Notes: generated by a model not told the origin, from the letters alone. A stretch of DNA of 64,000 nucleotides from Thermaurantimonas sp046299575 (GCF_046299575.1 NZ_JBKBHX010000003.1:186001-250000); one strand, 5' to 3'; shown: positions 1 through 7,689, numbered from the stretch's first letter. A program made the numbers and translations.

Positions 1-1
1 G

Positions 2-952
2 AATGTGGAAGAATTAATCGCAGGCTCTCGCGAGCTCGAAGGTCAAAACGAAAAGCGGAATCCACTCGACTTTGCCTTATGGAAAAAGGCTTCACCCACG
101 CACATCATGCGCTGGGAATCGCCCTGGGGAGAGGGCTTTCCGGGTTGGCATCTCGAATGCTCAGTAATGAGCACCAAGTATTTGGGTGAAGTATTTGACA
201 TTCATGGCGGAGGGATGGATTTGAAATTTCCGCACCACGAATGTGAAATAGCCCAATGTACTGCCGCCCACCACAAGAAGCCAGTTCGTTATTGGATGCA
301 CGCCAATATGCTCACGCTCAATGGTAAGCGCATGAGTAAGAGTACAGGTAACACCCTGCTGCCACAAGAAATCTTTACCGGCCAAAATCCTTTCCTCTCT
401 AAGCCTTACAGCCCGGCAGTTGTGCGCTTCTTTATGCTTCAGGCGCATTATCGGAGCACACTCGACATCAGCGACGAGGCACTGGCCGCAGCTGAAAAGG
501 GATTTCGGCGTCTTATGGATGCTATTGCCCTTTTGCCTGAGCTGAAGGCTGCTGAAAAATCTACCTTCGATGTGCGTGCCACCGTACAAAGGGTGTACGA
601 TGCACTGAACGACGACTTTAATACCCCCATAGCCATCGCTGAGCTTTTTGAAATCGTTCGCTTTATCAATCTGATGAACACCGGCCAGGAGTCTCTGACT
701 GCCTCTGATTTACAATACTTATCAGACCGTGTAAAAGCACTGGTACAAGATGTGCTCGGCCTGGAAGAGGATTCCCATGCGACCACTGATACCAGCAAGC
801 TCGATTCGGTCATACAAATTTTGATCGAAATACGTCAAAAGGCACGTGCAGATCGAAATTTTGCTCTTTCTGATCAAATTCGCGATCAATTGTTGAAGGC
901 TGGAATTCAACTAAAAGACACCAAAGAAGGCACAACATACACCCTTTTATAA
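2..952 (+). CDS. cysS: Cysteinyl-tRNA synthetase, 5'-truncated by the window edge
   Basis: Charges tRNA-Cys with cysteine in the cytoplasm (class I aminoacyl-tRNA synthetase). The reading frame is open to the left edge, so the N-terminal part with the HIGH motif lies outside; about 316 codons are present. Visible family marks are the zinc-site segment GWHLECS near nt 146-166, the following GGGMDLKFPHHECEIAQ region (nt 206-256), and the KMSKS-type loop KRMSKSTGN (nt 326-352). The C-terminal helical tRNA-binding domain follows and ends in a typical TYTLL tail. The stop codon overlaps the yidD start by one base (TAATG), so the two are probably translationally coupled. Identification is secure; only the 5' end is missing. 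Confidence 0.97.
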   Translation, partial: NVEELIAGSRELEGQNEKRNPLDFALWKKASPTHIMRWESPWGEGFPGWHLECSVMSTKYLGEVFDIHGGGMDLKFPHHECEIAQCTAAHHKKPVRYWMHANMLTLNGKRMSKSTGNTLLPQEIFTGQNPFLSKPYSPAVVRFFMLQAHYRSTLDISDEALAAAEKGFRRLMDAIALLPELKAAEKSTFDVRATVQRVYDALNDDFNTPIAIAELFEIVRFINLMNTGQESLTASDLQYLSDRVKALVQDVLGLEEDSHATTDTSKLDSVIQILIEIRQKARADRNFALSDQIRDQLLKAGIQLKDTKEGTTYTLL

Positions 953-1251
953 TGGAAATTTTAAAAGCTTTAAAAAAACTGACGGGCTATTTTATCATTT
1001 TGCCCGTCAGATCATATCAATACTTTTTTTCTCCATTCTTGCCAAAAGTCTGCAGACATACACCTTCGTGCTCAGAATACATGATAGAAGCAGTACAAGT
1101 ATGGGGGCCATTAAAGGGCACATGGTTGGGACTGAAGCGGTTGTCGCGCTGTCACCCCTGGGGTACCTATGGCTACGATCCTGTGCCCCGACCTGATTCT
1201 GCTACTCAAAAATTACAATCTGCTGAGCACATCCAATCCCCTGAGGATTAA
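952..1251 (+). CDS. yidD: Membrane protein insertion efficiency factor YidD
   Basis: Small 99-residue protein of the YidD family, which helps YidC/Sec insert inner-membrane proteins. It shows the whole family signature: an N-terminal amphipathic stretch (residues 10-30), then CRHTPSCSEYMIEA with the conserved Cys and Pro-Ser-Cys-Ser, and RLSRCHPWGTYGYDPVP near the end. The start ATG overlaps the cysS stop, which fixes it. In many genomes yidD sits between rnpA and yidC; here it follows cysS instead. Its last 39 bases overlap the 3' end of the convergent nucleoside phosphorylase gene, so the C-terminal tail after DPVP is encoded opposite the phosphorylase C-terminus. Confidence 0.95.
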   Translation: MEILKALKKLTGYFIILPVRSYQYFFSPFLPKVCRHTPSCSEYMIEAVQVWGPLKGTWLGLKRLSRCHPWGTYGYDPVPRPDSATQKLQSAEHIQSPED

Positions 1252-2037
1252 CTCCTCCATTACTGCCTCCGGCTGAGGAGAGAATTCGCCCGTGATGCGA
1301 TTGGCTAAGATGGCGTTGAGTGAAACAGCCCGATGACCCAGCAGGGTACTTAATGCATAGATACCGGCTGTTTCCATTTCGAGGTTTGTAAGGCCCTTTT
1401 CGGCCACAAAACCGCTTTGAGATCTCAACCAGCTAAGTGCCGAAGGTATTCGGATGCTTCTTCCCTGTGGACCATAAAATCCGGAAGTTGTAAGTGTAAT
1501 TCCTTTTATAAAACCGGCATTCTCGAACTCCGTGATCAAACCTGCATCGGCCCGGGAGTGATAAGCGAAAAGGCCAGGCTGTATCTCGGTTAAAGGTCCG
1601 AAGTCATATCCAGCATGCAAACCGTCGATGCCCCAGGCCTCTTCACTTACAAGTAATGTACCTACCTGAATGTCAGTCTGTATGGCTCCTGAAGTGCCCA
1701 TGCGGCAAATAATCAAACTCTTGGGAAATGGGTGAGCGATGCGCTCTGGCAGAAGCACATTTGCTAAAATATCCAATTCGTTTAGCACGATATCGACATT
1801 ATCTGTGCCAATACCTGTAGATACTACTGAGATCAGTCGGCCGCGATAAGTTCCAGTGATGGTTCGAAACTCCCTGTGCTGACGCGTAAGTTTTACTGAT
1901 TCGAAAAATCCGGCCACTTTATCCACCCTACCCGGATCGCCTACTGTGATGACAATTTCAGAAATTTCTTCCGGTTTTAGATGTAGATGGTAAATCGATC
2001 CATCCGGATTTAAAATGATCTCGGCCAGATTTTGCAT
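1213..2037 (-). CDS. Nucleoside phosphorylase (uridine phosphorylase-like, PNP/UDP family)
   Basis: Predicted to cleave nucleosides with phosphate to free base plus ribose-1-phosphate in nucleoside salvage. Family features are the phosphate-binding VGDPGRVDKV near the N-terminus, the central GTSGAIQTDIQVGTLLVSEEA segment and the ribose-binding NLEMETAGIY motif. I start it at ATG 2037 (MQNLAEIILNPDGSIY) rather than the in-frame start at 2067, because an exact TACATTTG promoter core lies at 2065-2072 and the LNPDGS(I/V)YHL opening is what I recall for Bacteroidota members. The length, 274 residues, fits. Base specificity (uridine versus purine) cannot be decided by eye. The 3' end overlaps yidD convergently. 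Confidence 0.9.
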   Translation of the reverse strand: MQNLAEIILNPDGSIYHLHLKPEEISEIVITVGDPGRVDKVAGFFESVKLTRQHREFRTITGTYRGRLISVVSTGIGTDNVDIVLNELDILANVLLPERIAHPFPKSLIICRMGTSGAIQTDIQVGTLLVSEEAWGIDGLHAGYDFGPLTEIQPGLFAYHSRADAGLITEFENAGFIKGITLTTSGFYGPQGRSIRIPSALSWLRSQSGFVAEKGLTNLEMETAGIYALSTLLGHRAVSLNAILANRITGEFSPQPEAVMEELILRGLDVLSRL

Positions 2038-2064
2038 ACTGGAATCGTTTGGACTTAATGCCCG

Positions 2065-2072
2065 CAAATGTA
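2065..2072 (-). promoter_or_regulatory. Promoter -7 element for nucleoside phosphorylase
   Basis: On the minus strand this reads TACATTTG, an exact match to the Bacteroidota -7 consensus TAnnTTTG. It is 27 bp upstream of the ATG at 2037. No good TTTG -33 element is visible at the 19-bp spacing, so this is a core-only prediction. Confidence 0.5.
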
Positions 2073-2125
2073 ATTGCCGTTGCTGCGGATTCAGGCTGTG
2101 CTCTCAACAAATGAAACCTTTGGGG

Positions 2126-3109
2126 TTATTTCTTTTCGGTTACAAAACCGGAATCAATAAATTTTTTCACCGCACTGTTGAACGTATCTGCTCCCTCCCA
2201 TTGCACAAAGTGTCCGCATTTAGGCACCATTACTAGAGTAGCTTTTGGAATTTTGCTATATCCGGCCAAAGCCACATCGCGCGTACGCCCAGGATTCAGA
2301 AACCGATTAGGAATTAAGTTGTCACTTTCACCAAAAACGATTAAAGTGGGTTGAGTCAACTTATCGAGCAGGTCAAACACCGGCTGATTAACCATACCCT
2401 GTACACTCTTGGGGATTATGTAACAATACCCATCGAAGTCTGATGCAAATCGCATGGCCAGTCGGTCGCGAATCATGAAATCGGCATCTTTGGGAAATTT
2501 GTAGAAATTAAAGCCAAAATTGCTCTGCACGGTTTGAGCTGGCGTGAGCGCAGTACTTCGTGCAGTTACTACCTCTCTGAACCACTGTTTTTGTCCTTCG
2601 TTAAAAGTTTCAAATCCTGCAGGTGCTGCCAATATTAAAGCTTTTACGCGCTGGGGATACCTTAAAGCTGTGACAATCGAAATCTGACCGCCCATGGAAT
2701 GGCCGGCCAAAACAATCTGTTTAAGCCCCAGTTTGTCAGCAAACTGGATGACGACATCTGAAAAGAATTCCATCGAGCCATCGTAATCGCCCTTTGAAGA
2801 TTTACCGTAGCCAGGCAAGTCAATAGCTATGCATCGGTAGTACTGGCGCAGTACTTCCACATTCTTTTTCCAGGCTGGTAAATAACTGCCAAGCCCGTGA
2901 ATGAAAATAATTGTTTCACTGCCCTTTCCTTCATCAGCATAGGCCACAGTAATATCGTTTGAAAGTTGAACTTTTTTAGTTTCAAATGGATACTGCAGCT
3001 CCTCAAACGACGAAATTCGAGGGTAATCATCCATTGGAGTCATCAGCATTTGCGCTTGTGCAATTTGTATCCAATAGAAAAGTGTAAAAATCAACCCTAA
3101 TTTTTTCAT
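2126..3109 (-). CDS. Exported alpha/beta hydrolase
   Basis: A 327-residue alpha/beta-hydrolase-fold protein with a probable signal peptide (residues 1-20, ending AQA-Q), so it likely acts in the periplasm or at the envelope. The oxyanion-loop HG is at 71-72 (FIHGLG), the nucleophile Ser138 lies in GHSMGG, and the remaining triad members are probably Asp263 (GESDNLIP) and His300 (KCGHFVQWE). The fold is that of esterases, lipases and C-C hydrolases; the substrate is unknown. It is 26 bp downstream of the beta-barrel gene on the same strand, suggesting co-transcription with an outer-membrane function. Start ATG gives the complete signal peptide. Confidence 0.85.
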   Translation of the reverse strand: MKKLGLIFTLFYWIQIAQAQMLMTPMDDYPRISSFEELQYPFETKKVQLSNDITVAYADEGKGSETIIFIHGLGSYLPAWKKNVEVLRQYYRCIAIDLPGYGKSSKGDYDGSMEFFSDVVIQFADKLGLKQIVLAGHSMGGQISIVTALRYPQRVKALILAAPAGFETFNEGQKQWFREVVTARSTALTPAQTVQSNFGFNFYKFPKDADFMIRDRLAMRFASDFDGYCYIIPKSVQGMVNQPVFDLLDKLTQPTLIVFGESDNLIPNRFLNPGRTRDVALAGYSKIPKATLVMVPKCGHFVQWEGADTFNSAVKKFIDSGFVTEKK

Positions 3110-3110
3110 T

Positions 3111-3129
3111 GTTTAAAAGCTTTTTAAAC
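3111..3129. repeat. Perfect inverted repeat between barrel gene and hydrolase
   Basis: GTTTAAAAGCTTTTTAAAC: 8-bp perfect arms around a 3-bp centre, filling most of the 26-bp gap between two leftward genes. It could form a weak intercistronic hairpin, or be chance in AT-rich DNA. Confidence 0.4.
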
Positions 3130-3135
3130 ATGTTT

Positions 3136-4701
3136 TTAAAACATAAGCCATCGGTACACCAGAAACACCGTCCACGGATTCACCGGACGGGTATTAACAC
3201 CACCGTTTACAAGTGAGCTGTTGTAAAAGTCACCGAGCCATAGGTATGCGCCGTGCAGTTCTATGTTCATAAATACCTGGGGGGTATATTGAAGTCTAAA
3301 GTTCATTTCATTGCCAATCAAGAATCCACCGCCAGAAGGGGCTACGTTACTTACAGCTGTGGCTGCACCTATCTTTCCATTTAATTTATGAGGTACAAAA
3401 TCCCTATGGACATTCAGTACCATACCCGTAACCCCGAAACCCAAATTCGATGGATCGGTCACTGCGGCTACAAATCGGTTTACCACATTGCCATGTGGGA
3501 ATAGGATATAGGCACCATGGCTTATATATAAACTTACTGGTGAGCCCCAAGTATTACCTGTTAGAATGCCAGAATATTTATTATCGGACAGCGAATTTGC
3601 ATCTCCACTAGTGTACACGGCATCTAAGTGAATGATATCGCCAAGAGTTTGTCCGTATTTATAGGCGAGTCGAATGTTAGAACCAAATCCACCAATGGAG
3701 GCACGCCTGTGAAACGTTTGAGCAGGAGAGATCGTATCTACCCGACCAAAGTTGTAGTTAAAAAATCCGTTAAACGTCCATGGACCCATGGCGTGATCTG
3801 CATTGTAATTGACGATTGTACCGACCCATCCTATATCAGCCCTGTAACCACTACCCAGAGGAAAGCGATAGGTACCGTTATAGTCGTTTAACACCGAATT
3901 CAGACCCTGCCCTAAAATCGAAGGACCACCTTCGCCATTGCCGCGATCGCGTACATAGTCAGCACTTAATGCCACACGCCAAAGACGGGCCACCTCGCGC
4001 TCATACATCCACTCAAAGCGCTGAACATCGTCGTCTTCTTGCGGATTGTTTTCGTAAAATTGCCAAAATCCCACCTTCATGCGCTCAAAGTCGCCGTCGT
4101 AGCGCACATTGATGCCCGAAGCATCAGTACCCCAGTAAAAAAGTCTGTAACCCGTATTTGTCAGTTGATCAAATAAAGTGCGATACGCATTGCCCGGATG
4201 GTCAAACATTCGTTGAAGGCCAAAGAGTACTGACCATTTTTTAAAAGGCAAAACTTCTAATTGAATGTTTTGCGTTTGAATGTTTACCTGGTCAGCAGAG
4301 AGAGCCCCACCGAAATTACCGCCTACGCCATAAGCCACATCGCCCCATGTATAATCGATTTCAAACGACGTTCGCAGGATAGCCTTGCCGTTCAGCAACT
4401 TAGGTGAATAGATCAAAAAGGGCAAGAGCCGTTGTTCAAAATATTTGGCGGTCAATTCCTTTGAAGTATTGGTGGTATTTTGACCGAAGAGTCGCCCGAA
4501 AATCTGACCTCTTAAAAAGTCGTTCGTTGGAAAATAATTACCAGCTACATATTGATTGTAAAATAGGGCAAAGACTTGTAGCTCCCGATCCGCCTTTTTT
4601 GGTATTGCCCTATCGAGCTCGCGAAGGGTGGGCGCTTGCACTTGCGCCATTACGCGGTATACTGAAAACAGAACAATTGTGAGAAATAGTCCTTTTTTCA
4701 T
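3136..4701 (-). CDS. Outer-membrane beta-barrel protein of unknown function
   Basis: A 521-residue protein with a signal peptide (MKKGLFLTIVLFSVYRVMAQ) and alternating aromatic/polar beta-strand pattern throughout, ending in the aromatic WLMF typical of outer-membrane barrels. There are no TonB box, plug or OmpA-type domains. Composition and length resemble the porin or alginate-export-like 16-18 strand barrels of Bacteroidota, but I do not recognise a specific family. Strand-like pairs such as RADIGWVGTIVNYNAD and FNGFFNYNFGRVD are visible. It is followed at 26 bp by an exported hydrolase and preceded by a lipoprotein gene that has its own terminator, so the barrel is probably the first gene of a two-gene unit. 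Confidence 0.75.
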   Translation of the reverse strand: MKKGLFLTIVLFSVYRVMAQVQAPTLRELDRAIPKKADRELQVFALFYNQYVAGNYFPTNDFLRGQIFGRLFGQNTTNTSKELTAKYFEQRLLPFLIYSPKLLNGKAILRTSFEIDYTWGDVAYGVGGNFGGALSADQVNIQTQNIQLEVLPFKKWSVLFGLQRMFDHPGNAYRTLFDQLTNTGYRLFYWGTDASGINVRYDGDFERMKVGFWQFYENNPQEDDDVQRFEWMYEREVARLWRVALSADYVRDRGNGEGGPSILGQGLNSVLNDYNGTYRFPLGSGYRADIGWVGTIVNYNADHAMGPWTFNGFFNYNFGRVDTISPAQTFHRRASIGGFGSNIRLAYKYGQTLGDIIHLDAVYTSGDANSLSDNKYSGILTGNTWGSPVSLYISHGAYILFPHGNVVNRFVAAVTDPSNLGFGVTGMVLNVHRDFVPHKLNGKIGAATAVSNVAPSGGGFLIGNEMNFRLQYTPQVFMNIELHGAYLWLGDFYNSSLVNGGVNTRPVNPWTVFLVYRWLMF

Positions 4702-4723
4702 ACATTTAAGTAAATTTTGGGCA

Positions 4724-4767
4724 TAAAAAAAGCTGATAAGTTGCCGTTTTGGGCATCTTATCAGCTT
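4724..4767 (-). terminator. Rho-independent terminator of the lipoprotein gene
   Basis: Minus-strand hairpin with perfect 11-bp arms (4730-4740 and 4757-4767: AAGCTGATAAG / CTTATCAGCTT), a partly self-pairing loop, and a run of seven T on the minus strand. It starts 15 bp after the stop codon of the leftward lipoprotein gene. Confidence 0.85.
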
Positions 4768-4781
4768 AGTAGGTTAGTAGA

Positions 4782-5291
4782 TTAAGGTACTCTCACGTAA
4801 GTCTGCACATTGGCTTGACCGAGAGCCCCGCCATTGGTACTTCCAAATCCACCTTGCGGTGTAGGAGGTACTGCCTGAATATCGGGCTGAGTTTGCACGA
4901 TCTCGTATTTCATCGTATTGCCCGTGATTTCAAATATTCCTTCACTGATCAGTGCTGATGGTTGAGTTTGCTCTACGCGAATTGTCCAAATATTGCCGAC
5001 GTTGCTCTTTGTTTGAGTGTAGGTTCCTGACAGAGTGGGCAATTGAACTCCATTTTTATTCCATTGCTTTACTTCGTAAGTATTGTTTGTTTTAAATTCG
5101 GCGTAGATCGAGTCGATCTGAAAGAGCGTTACAAGTAGAGGGGCGACATTTGCCTTTGAAGATTGCCATTTACCTTGAATGCCTACGAGCTGGGTGGTGT
5201 TGTCGTCGTTGTTATCGTCTTGTTTTTTACAACCAAGTAGAGCTGAAGCTACGAACAAACCAAGTAAAGCGTAATTTTTGTACTTTTTCAT
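4782..5291 (-). CDS. Putative lipoprotein, lipocalin-like
   Basis: A 169-residue predicted lipoprotein: MKKYKNYALLGLFVASALLGC has a clear lipobox (LLGC) with Cys21 as the lipidation site, followed by Lys-Lys-Gln-Asp. The mature part is a small beta-rich domain starting GIQGKWQSSKANV and containing SGTYTQTKSNVGNIWTIRV, which resembles lipocalin-like lipoproteins of Bacteroidota, but no specific family or ligand can be named. It is monocistronic: its own terminator lies 15 bp downstream and a 600-bp gap lies upstream. A 19-bp imperfect palindrome 40 bp upstream of the start may be an operator. Confidence 0.7.
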   Translation of the reverse strand: MKKYKNYALLGLFVASALLGCKKQDDNNDDNTTQLVGIQGKWQSSKANVAPLLVTLFQIDSIYAEFKTNNTYEVKQWNKNGVQLPTLSGTYTQTKSNVGNIWTIRVEQTQPSALISEGIFEITGNTMKYEIVQTQPDIQAVPPTPQGGFGSTNGGALGQANVQTYVRVP

Positions 5292-5330
5292 TTTTAGGAG
5301 ATTTAAAATTTCACGTAAAGTTAAAAAGAT

Positions 5331-5349
5331 GTTTCCACTATGTGAAAAC
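5331..5349. promoter_or_regulatory. Imperfect palindrome upstream of the lipoprotein gene
   Basis: GTTTCCACTATGTGAAAAC: 8-bp arms with one mismatch around a 3-bp centre, 40-58 bp upstream of the leftward lipoprotein start. On the minus strand a near-consensus TAACTTTA lies between it and the gene. Symmetry and placement suggest a transcription-factor site; no regulator is identified. Confidence 0.3.
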
Positions 5350-5809
5350 CAAGCAAAATTCAGATTAGCCCTGACTTATAATTTTTGACAAGTTAAAAAT
5401 TTGTTTTAAATTCTGATATTCAACATTTTTTACTCATTAAACACTTAACGACAATCGATCGATTAAAGACTCAATTTTCTACTCAAAATCTTTCTTATGC
5501 CATTGGTTTTTGAGTTCTTTGGCTGCTAAAATCTAATTTTCTTCAGCATTTTTACCACAGTGCCTCATAATTGTAGCAACATTGGACATAAAGGGACTAT
5601 TTCCATTTTCACGGGAGTTGGTATTCATTACTTATTTACATTAAAGTCAAAATCTGGTAACTTTTACACTTATTGAAATGTACATTAAAGACAGAACTTA
5701 AAAATAAATCAAACCCTGTCTATTGCAAAAAGAGAAAATTCTACTACCAAGCTTATATTTATTTACAAGTTCTTAAAAGAGTGATCTTCGAATAAAAAAT
5801 GCTGCATAA
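5350..5809. other. AT-rich intergenic region without recognisable genes
   Basis: Most of the 609-bp gap between the lipoprotein gene and rplM. No reading frame with coding character, no tRNA and no terminator hairpin was seen. The short phrase ACATTAAAG occurs at about 5639 and again at about 5682. The only convincing signal in the gap is the rplM promoter at its right end. Confidence 0.5.
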
Positions 5810-5840
5810 ATTGAAGAATTGAAAATTTAATGTACTTTTG
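5810..5840 (+). promoter_or_regulatory. Promoter of the rplM ribosomal-protein operon
   Basis: ATTG (5810-5813), 19 bp, then TACTTTTG (5833-5840): a near-perfect Bacteroidota housekeeping promoter (TTTG-N19-TAnnTTTG). Transcription should begin near 5846, giving a leader of about 55 nt. That leader contains the perfect palindrome AACAATATTGTT at 5865-5876. Confidence 0.8.
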
Positions 5841-5900
5841 CAGCCCAATTTTTAGCCATTGTAAAACAATATTGTTCAAACATTTATAATTAAGACAACT

Positions 5901-6356
5901 GTGGATACGATTAGTTATAAGACCATTTCAGCCACTCCCGCAATGGTGGAGAAGAAGTGGTATGTAGTAGATGCAACAGGCGTGACGCTCGGTAGACTTG
6001 CATCTGTAGTGGCTAAAATCGCCCGTGGAAAACACAAGCCCTATTTTAGCCCAAACATCAACTGTGGTGATCACGTGATTGTGATCAATGCGGAAAAAGT
6101 AGCTCTTAGTGGTAACAAGCTGACCGATAAGCAATATGTATTTCACACCGGTTATCCAGGTGGTCAGTACCACAGAACTCCCCGCGAAATCATGGCAAAA
6201 AGACCCGAAAGAGTAGTAGAATTGGCTGTGAAAGGTATGCTGCCAAAGAACAAATTGGGCAGAGACCTCTTTCGCAATGTGCGCGTGTACGCCGGCCCAA
6301 CGCATGAACACGAAGCACAAAAGCCAGAAGTGTTGAACATAAATGCATGGATATAA
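5901..6356 (+). CDS. rplM: Large-subunit ribosomal protein uL13
   Basis: A 151-residue 50S protein L13. The GTG start is chosen because the N-terminus MDTISYKT is the usual Bacteroidota beginning. The core shows WYVVDATGVTLGRLAS, the HKPYFSPNINCGDHVIVINA segment, YPGGQYHRTPREI and the conserved MLPKNKLGRDLFRNVRVYAG. It is the first gene of rplM-rpsI, one base before rpsI, which is the standard L13-S9 pairing across bacteria. A strong promoter lies 60 bp upstream. There is no Shine-Dalgarno sequence, as usual for the phylum. Confidence 0.98.
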   Translation: MDTISYKTISATPAMVEKKWYVVDATGVTLGRLASVVAKIARGKHKPYFSPNINCGDHVIVINAEKVALSGNKLTDKQYVFHTGYPGGQYHRTPREIMAKRPERVVELAVKGMLPKNKLGRDLFRNVRVYAGPTHEHEAQKPEVLNINAWI

Positions 6357-6357
6357 T

Positions 6358-6744
6358 ATGTCAATAACACACGCTGTAGGCCGCAGAAAGACCGCTGTAG
6401 CCAGAGTATTTTTAAAGGAAGGTAGCGGTAACATAACCATAAACGGTCGCGACCTCAAGTCTTACTTCTCTACAGGTATTCTTCAGTCGAAAGTGCTTCA
6501 GCCACTGAAACTCACAGGTACTGAAGGCGCATTTGACATCAAAGTTAACGTTCAAGGCGGTGGTATCACAGGCCAAGCTGAAGCAATTCGCCATGCCCTT
6601 AGCCGCGCTCTGTGCTTAGTGAACGCTGAATACCGCCCTGCACTCAAGGCCGAAGGTCTCTTGACTCGCGACCCACGCATGGTAGAGCGCAAGAAGTACG
6701 GTCGTAAAAAGGCTCGCAAGAGATTTCAATTCTCTAAGCGTTAA
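6358..6744 (+). CDS. rpsI: Small-subunit ribosomal protein uS9
   Basis: A 128-residue 30S protein S9. The ATG at 6358 (MSITHAVGRRKTAVARV) is preferred to the in-frame ATG at 6343, which lies inside rplM and adds only MHGYN. The S9 hallmarks are GRRKTAVARVFL at the N-terminus, the central VQGGGITGQAEAIRHALSRAL, and the basic tail RDPRMVERKKYGRKKARKRFQFSKR, which reaches the decoding centre and contacts P-site tRNA. It is separated from rplM by one base and from rpsB by a 112-bp structured leader without a promoter-like element, so read-through from the rplM promoter probably feeds rpsB-tsf. Confidence 0.98.
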   Translation: MSITHAVGRRKTAVARVFLKEGSGNITINGRDLKSYFSTGILQSKVLQPLKLTGTEGAFDIKVNVQGGGITGQAEAIRHALSRALCLVNAEYRPALKAEGLLTRDPRMVERKKYGRKKARKRFQFSKR

Positions 6745-6751
6745 TGGTGTA

Positions 6752-6821
6752 TTTAGCATCCAAACCGGTAGGATCGGGTTAACCCCCCGCTACCTGTCGG
6801 TTGCTAAGTCAGCAGCTTAGT
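6752..6821 (+). ncRNA. Candidate structured mRNA leader of rpsB-tsf
   Basis: The rpsI-rpsB gap folds into one long hairpin: TTAGC 6753-6757 with GCTAA 6803-6807; AACC 6763-6766 with GGTT 6799-6802; GGTAG 6767-6771 with CTACC 6790-6794; CGGG 6775-6778 with CCCG 6786-6789; apical loop TTAACCC. Internal loops (ATCCA; TGTC) separate the helices. A second hairpin, CTAAG 6804-6808 with CTTAG 6816-6820, uses the same bases as the outer stem, so the two are mutually exclusive. There is no U-run, so it is not a terminator. An S2-binding autoregulatory leader is the likely role; this is inference. Confidence 0.65.
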
Positions 6822-6856
6822 AAAAGGAAAGTAAAGAACCAACTTAACCTCAATAC

Positions 6857-7627
6857 ATGAATCACGAAGAAGTAGTAAAAGAGTTGCTCGAAGCTGGTGT
6901 GCACTTCGGACACCTCACTCGCAAGTGGAATCCGGCAATGGCTCCATACATTTTCATGGAGCGCAACGGAATTCACATTATCGACCTCTACAAGACTGCA
7001 CAAAAACTTGAACAGGCTGGTGAAGCGCTCAAGAAGTTAGCAAGCAGTGGAAAAAAGATTTTGTTTGTAGCCACTAAAAAACAAGCAAAAGATGTAGTTG
7101 CCAACTTGGCTCAAGAGCTCAACATGCCTTACATTACAGAGCGTTGGCCGGGAGGTATGCTTACAAACTTTGTGACCATCCGCAAAGCGGTAAAAAAGAT
7201 GACAAACATCGACCGCATGAAGGCTGATGGTACTTTTGATACACTCTCTAAGAGAGAAAAGCTACAAGTAGAGCGCTTGCGTGCAAAGCTTGAGAAAAAC
7301 CTCGGATCTATTGCCGATATGAGCCGTCTGCCCGCAGCTCTTTTTGTAGTGGACATCAATCGAGAGCATATTGCCGTTAAAGAGGCTCACAAACTCAACA
7401 TTCCAGTATTTGCCATCGTCGATACTAATACAAATCCTTACGAAGTAGATTTTCCCATTCCTGGTAATGACGACTCTTCGAAATCTATTGCAAAAATTCT
7501 GGAATATGTAAGAGTCTTCTTACTTGAGGGAATGAACGATCGCCGTAGCGAAAAAGACAAAGGCAATACAGAAAAGGTGGCTAAAAAAGCCGCTAAAATG
7601 GCTACAGCCGACGAAGGTGAAGAGTAA
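6857..7627 (+). CDS. rpsB: Small-subunit ribosomal protein uS2
   Basis: A 256-residue 30S protein S2. Family features are the N-terminal LLEAGVHFGHLTRKWNPAMAPYIF, KKILFVATKKQAKDVV, the MPYITERWPGGMLTNFVTIRKAVKKM block, and the C-terminal VDINREHIAVKEAHKLNIPVFAIVDTNTNPYEVDFPIPGNDD. A charged Lys/Ala/Glu tail of about 25 residues follows. The gene lies between the structured leader and tsf, the common rpsB-tsf order. In E. coli, S2 represses its own operon by binding the leader; the folded leader here would allow the same logic. Confidence 0.98.
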   Translation: MNHEEVVKELLEAGVHFGHLTRKWNPAMAPYIFMERNGIHIIDLYKTAQKLEQAGEALKKLASSGKKILFVATKKQAKDVVANLAQELNMPYITERWPGGMLTNFVTIRKAVKKMTNIDRMKADGTFDTLSKREKLQVERLRAKLEKNLGSIADMSRLPAALFVVDINREHIAVKEAHKLNIPVFAIVDTNTNPYEVDFPIPGNDDSSKSIAKILEYVRVFLLEGMNDRRSEKDKGNTEKVAKKAAKMATADEGEE

Positions 7628-7661
7628 TGTGGTAACCTTAATATTCGCGTAACAAATTTAG

Positions 7662-7689
7662 CAAGGGCAAAAATGTAATTTTGCCCTTG
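7662..7689 (+). terminator. Intercistronic hairpin between rpsB and tsf
   Basis: Perfect 11-bp arms CAAGGGCAAAA (7662-7672) and TTTTGCCCTTG (7679-7689) with a 6-nt loop, followed by TTTATTTAAAT. It looks like a partial terminator or attenuator that would set the S2 to EF-Ts ratio. A messenger-processing hairpin is the alternative. Confidence 0.65.

Noticed and set aside
161..589. 142-codon open frame antisense to cysS
   Set aside because: It lies opposite well-conserved CysS motifs, has no promoter core or family pattern, and its composition is that of a shadow frame.
5928..6458. 176-codon open frame antisense to rplM-rpsI
   Set aside because: It is opposite two certain ribosomal-protein genes and shows no domain pattern.
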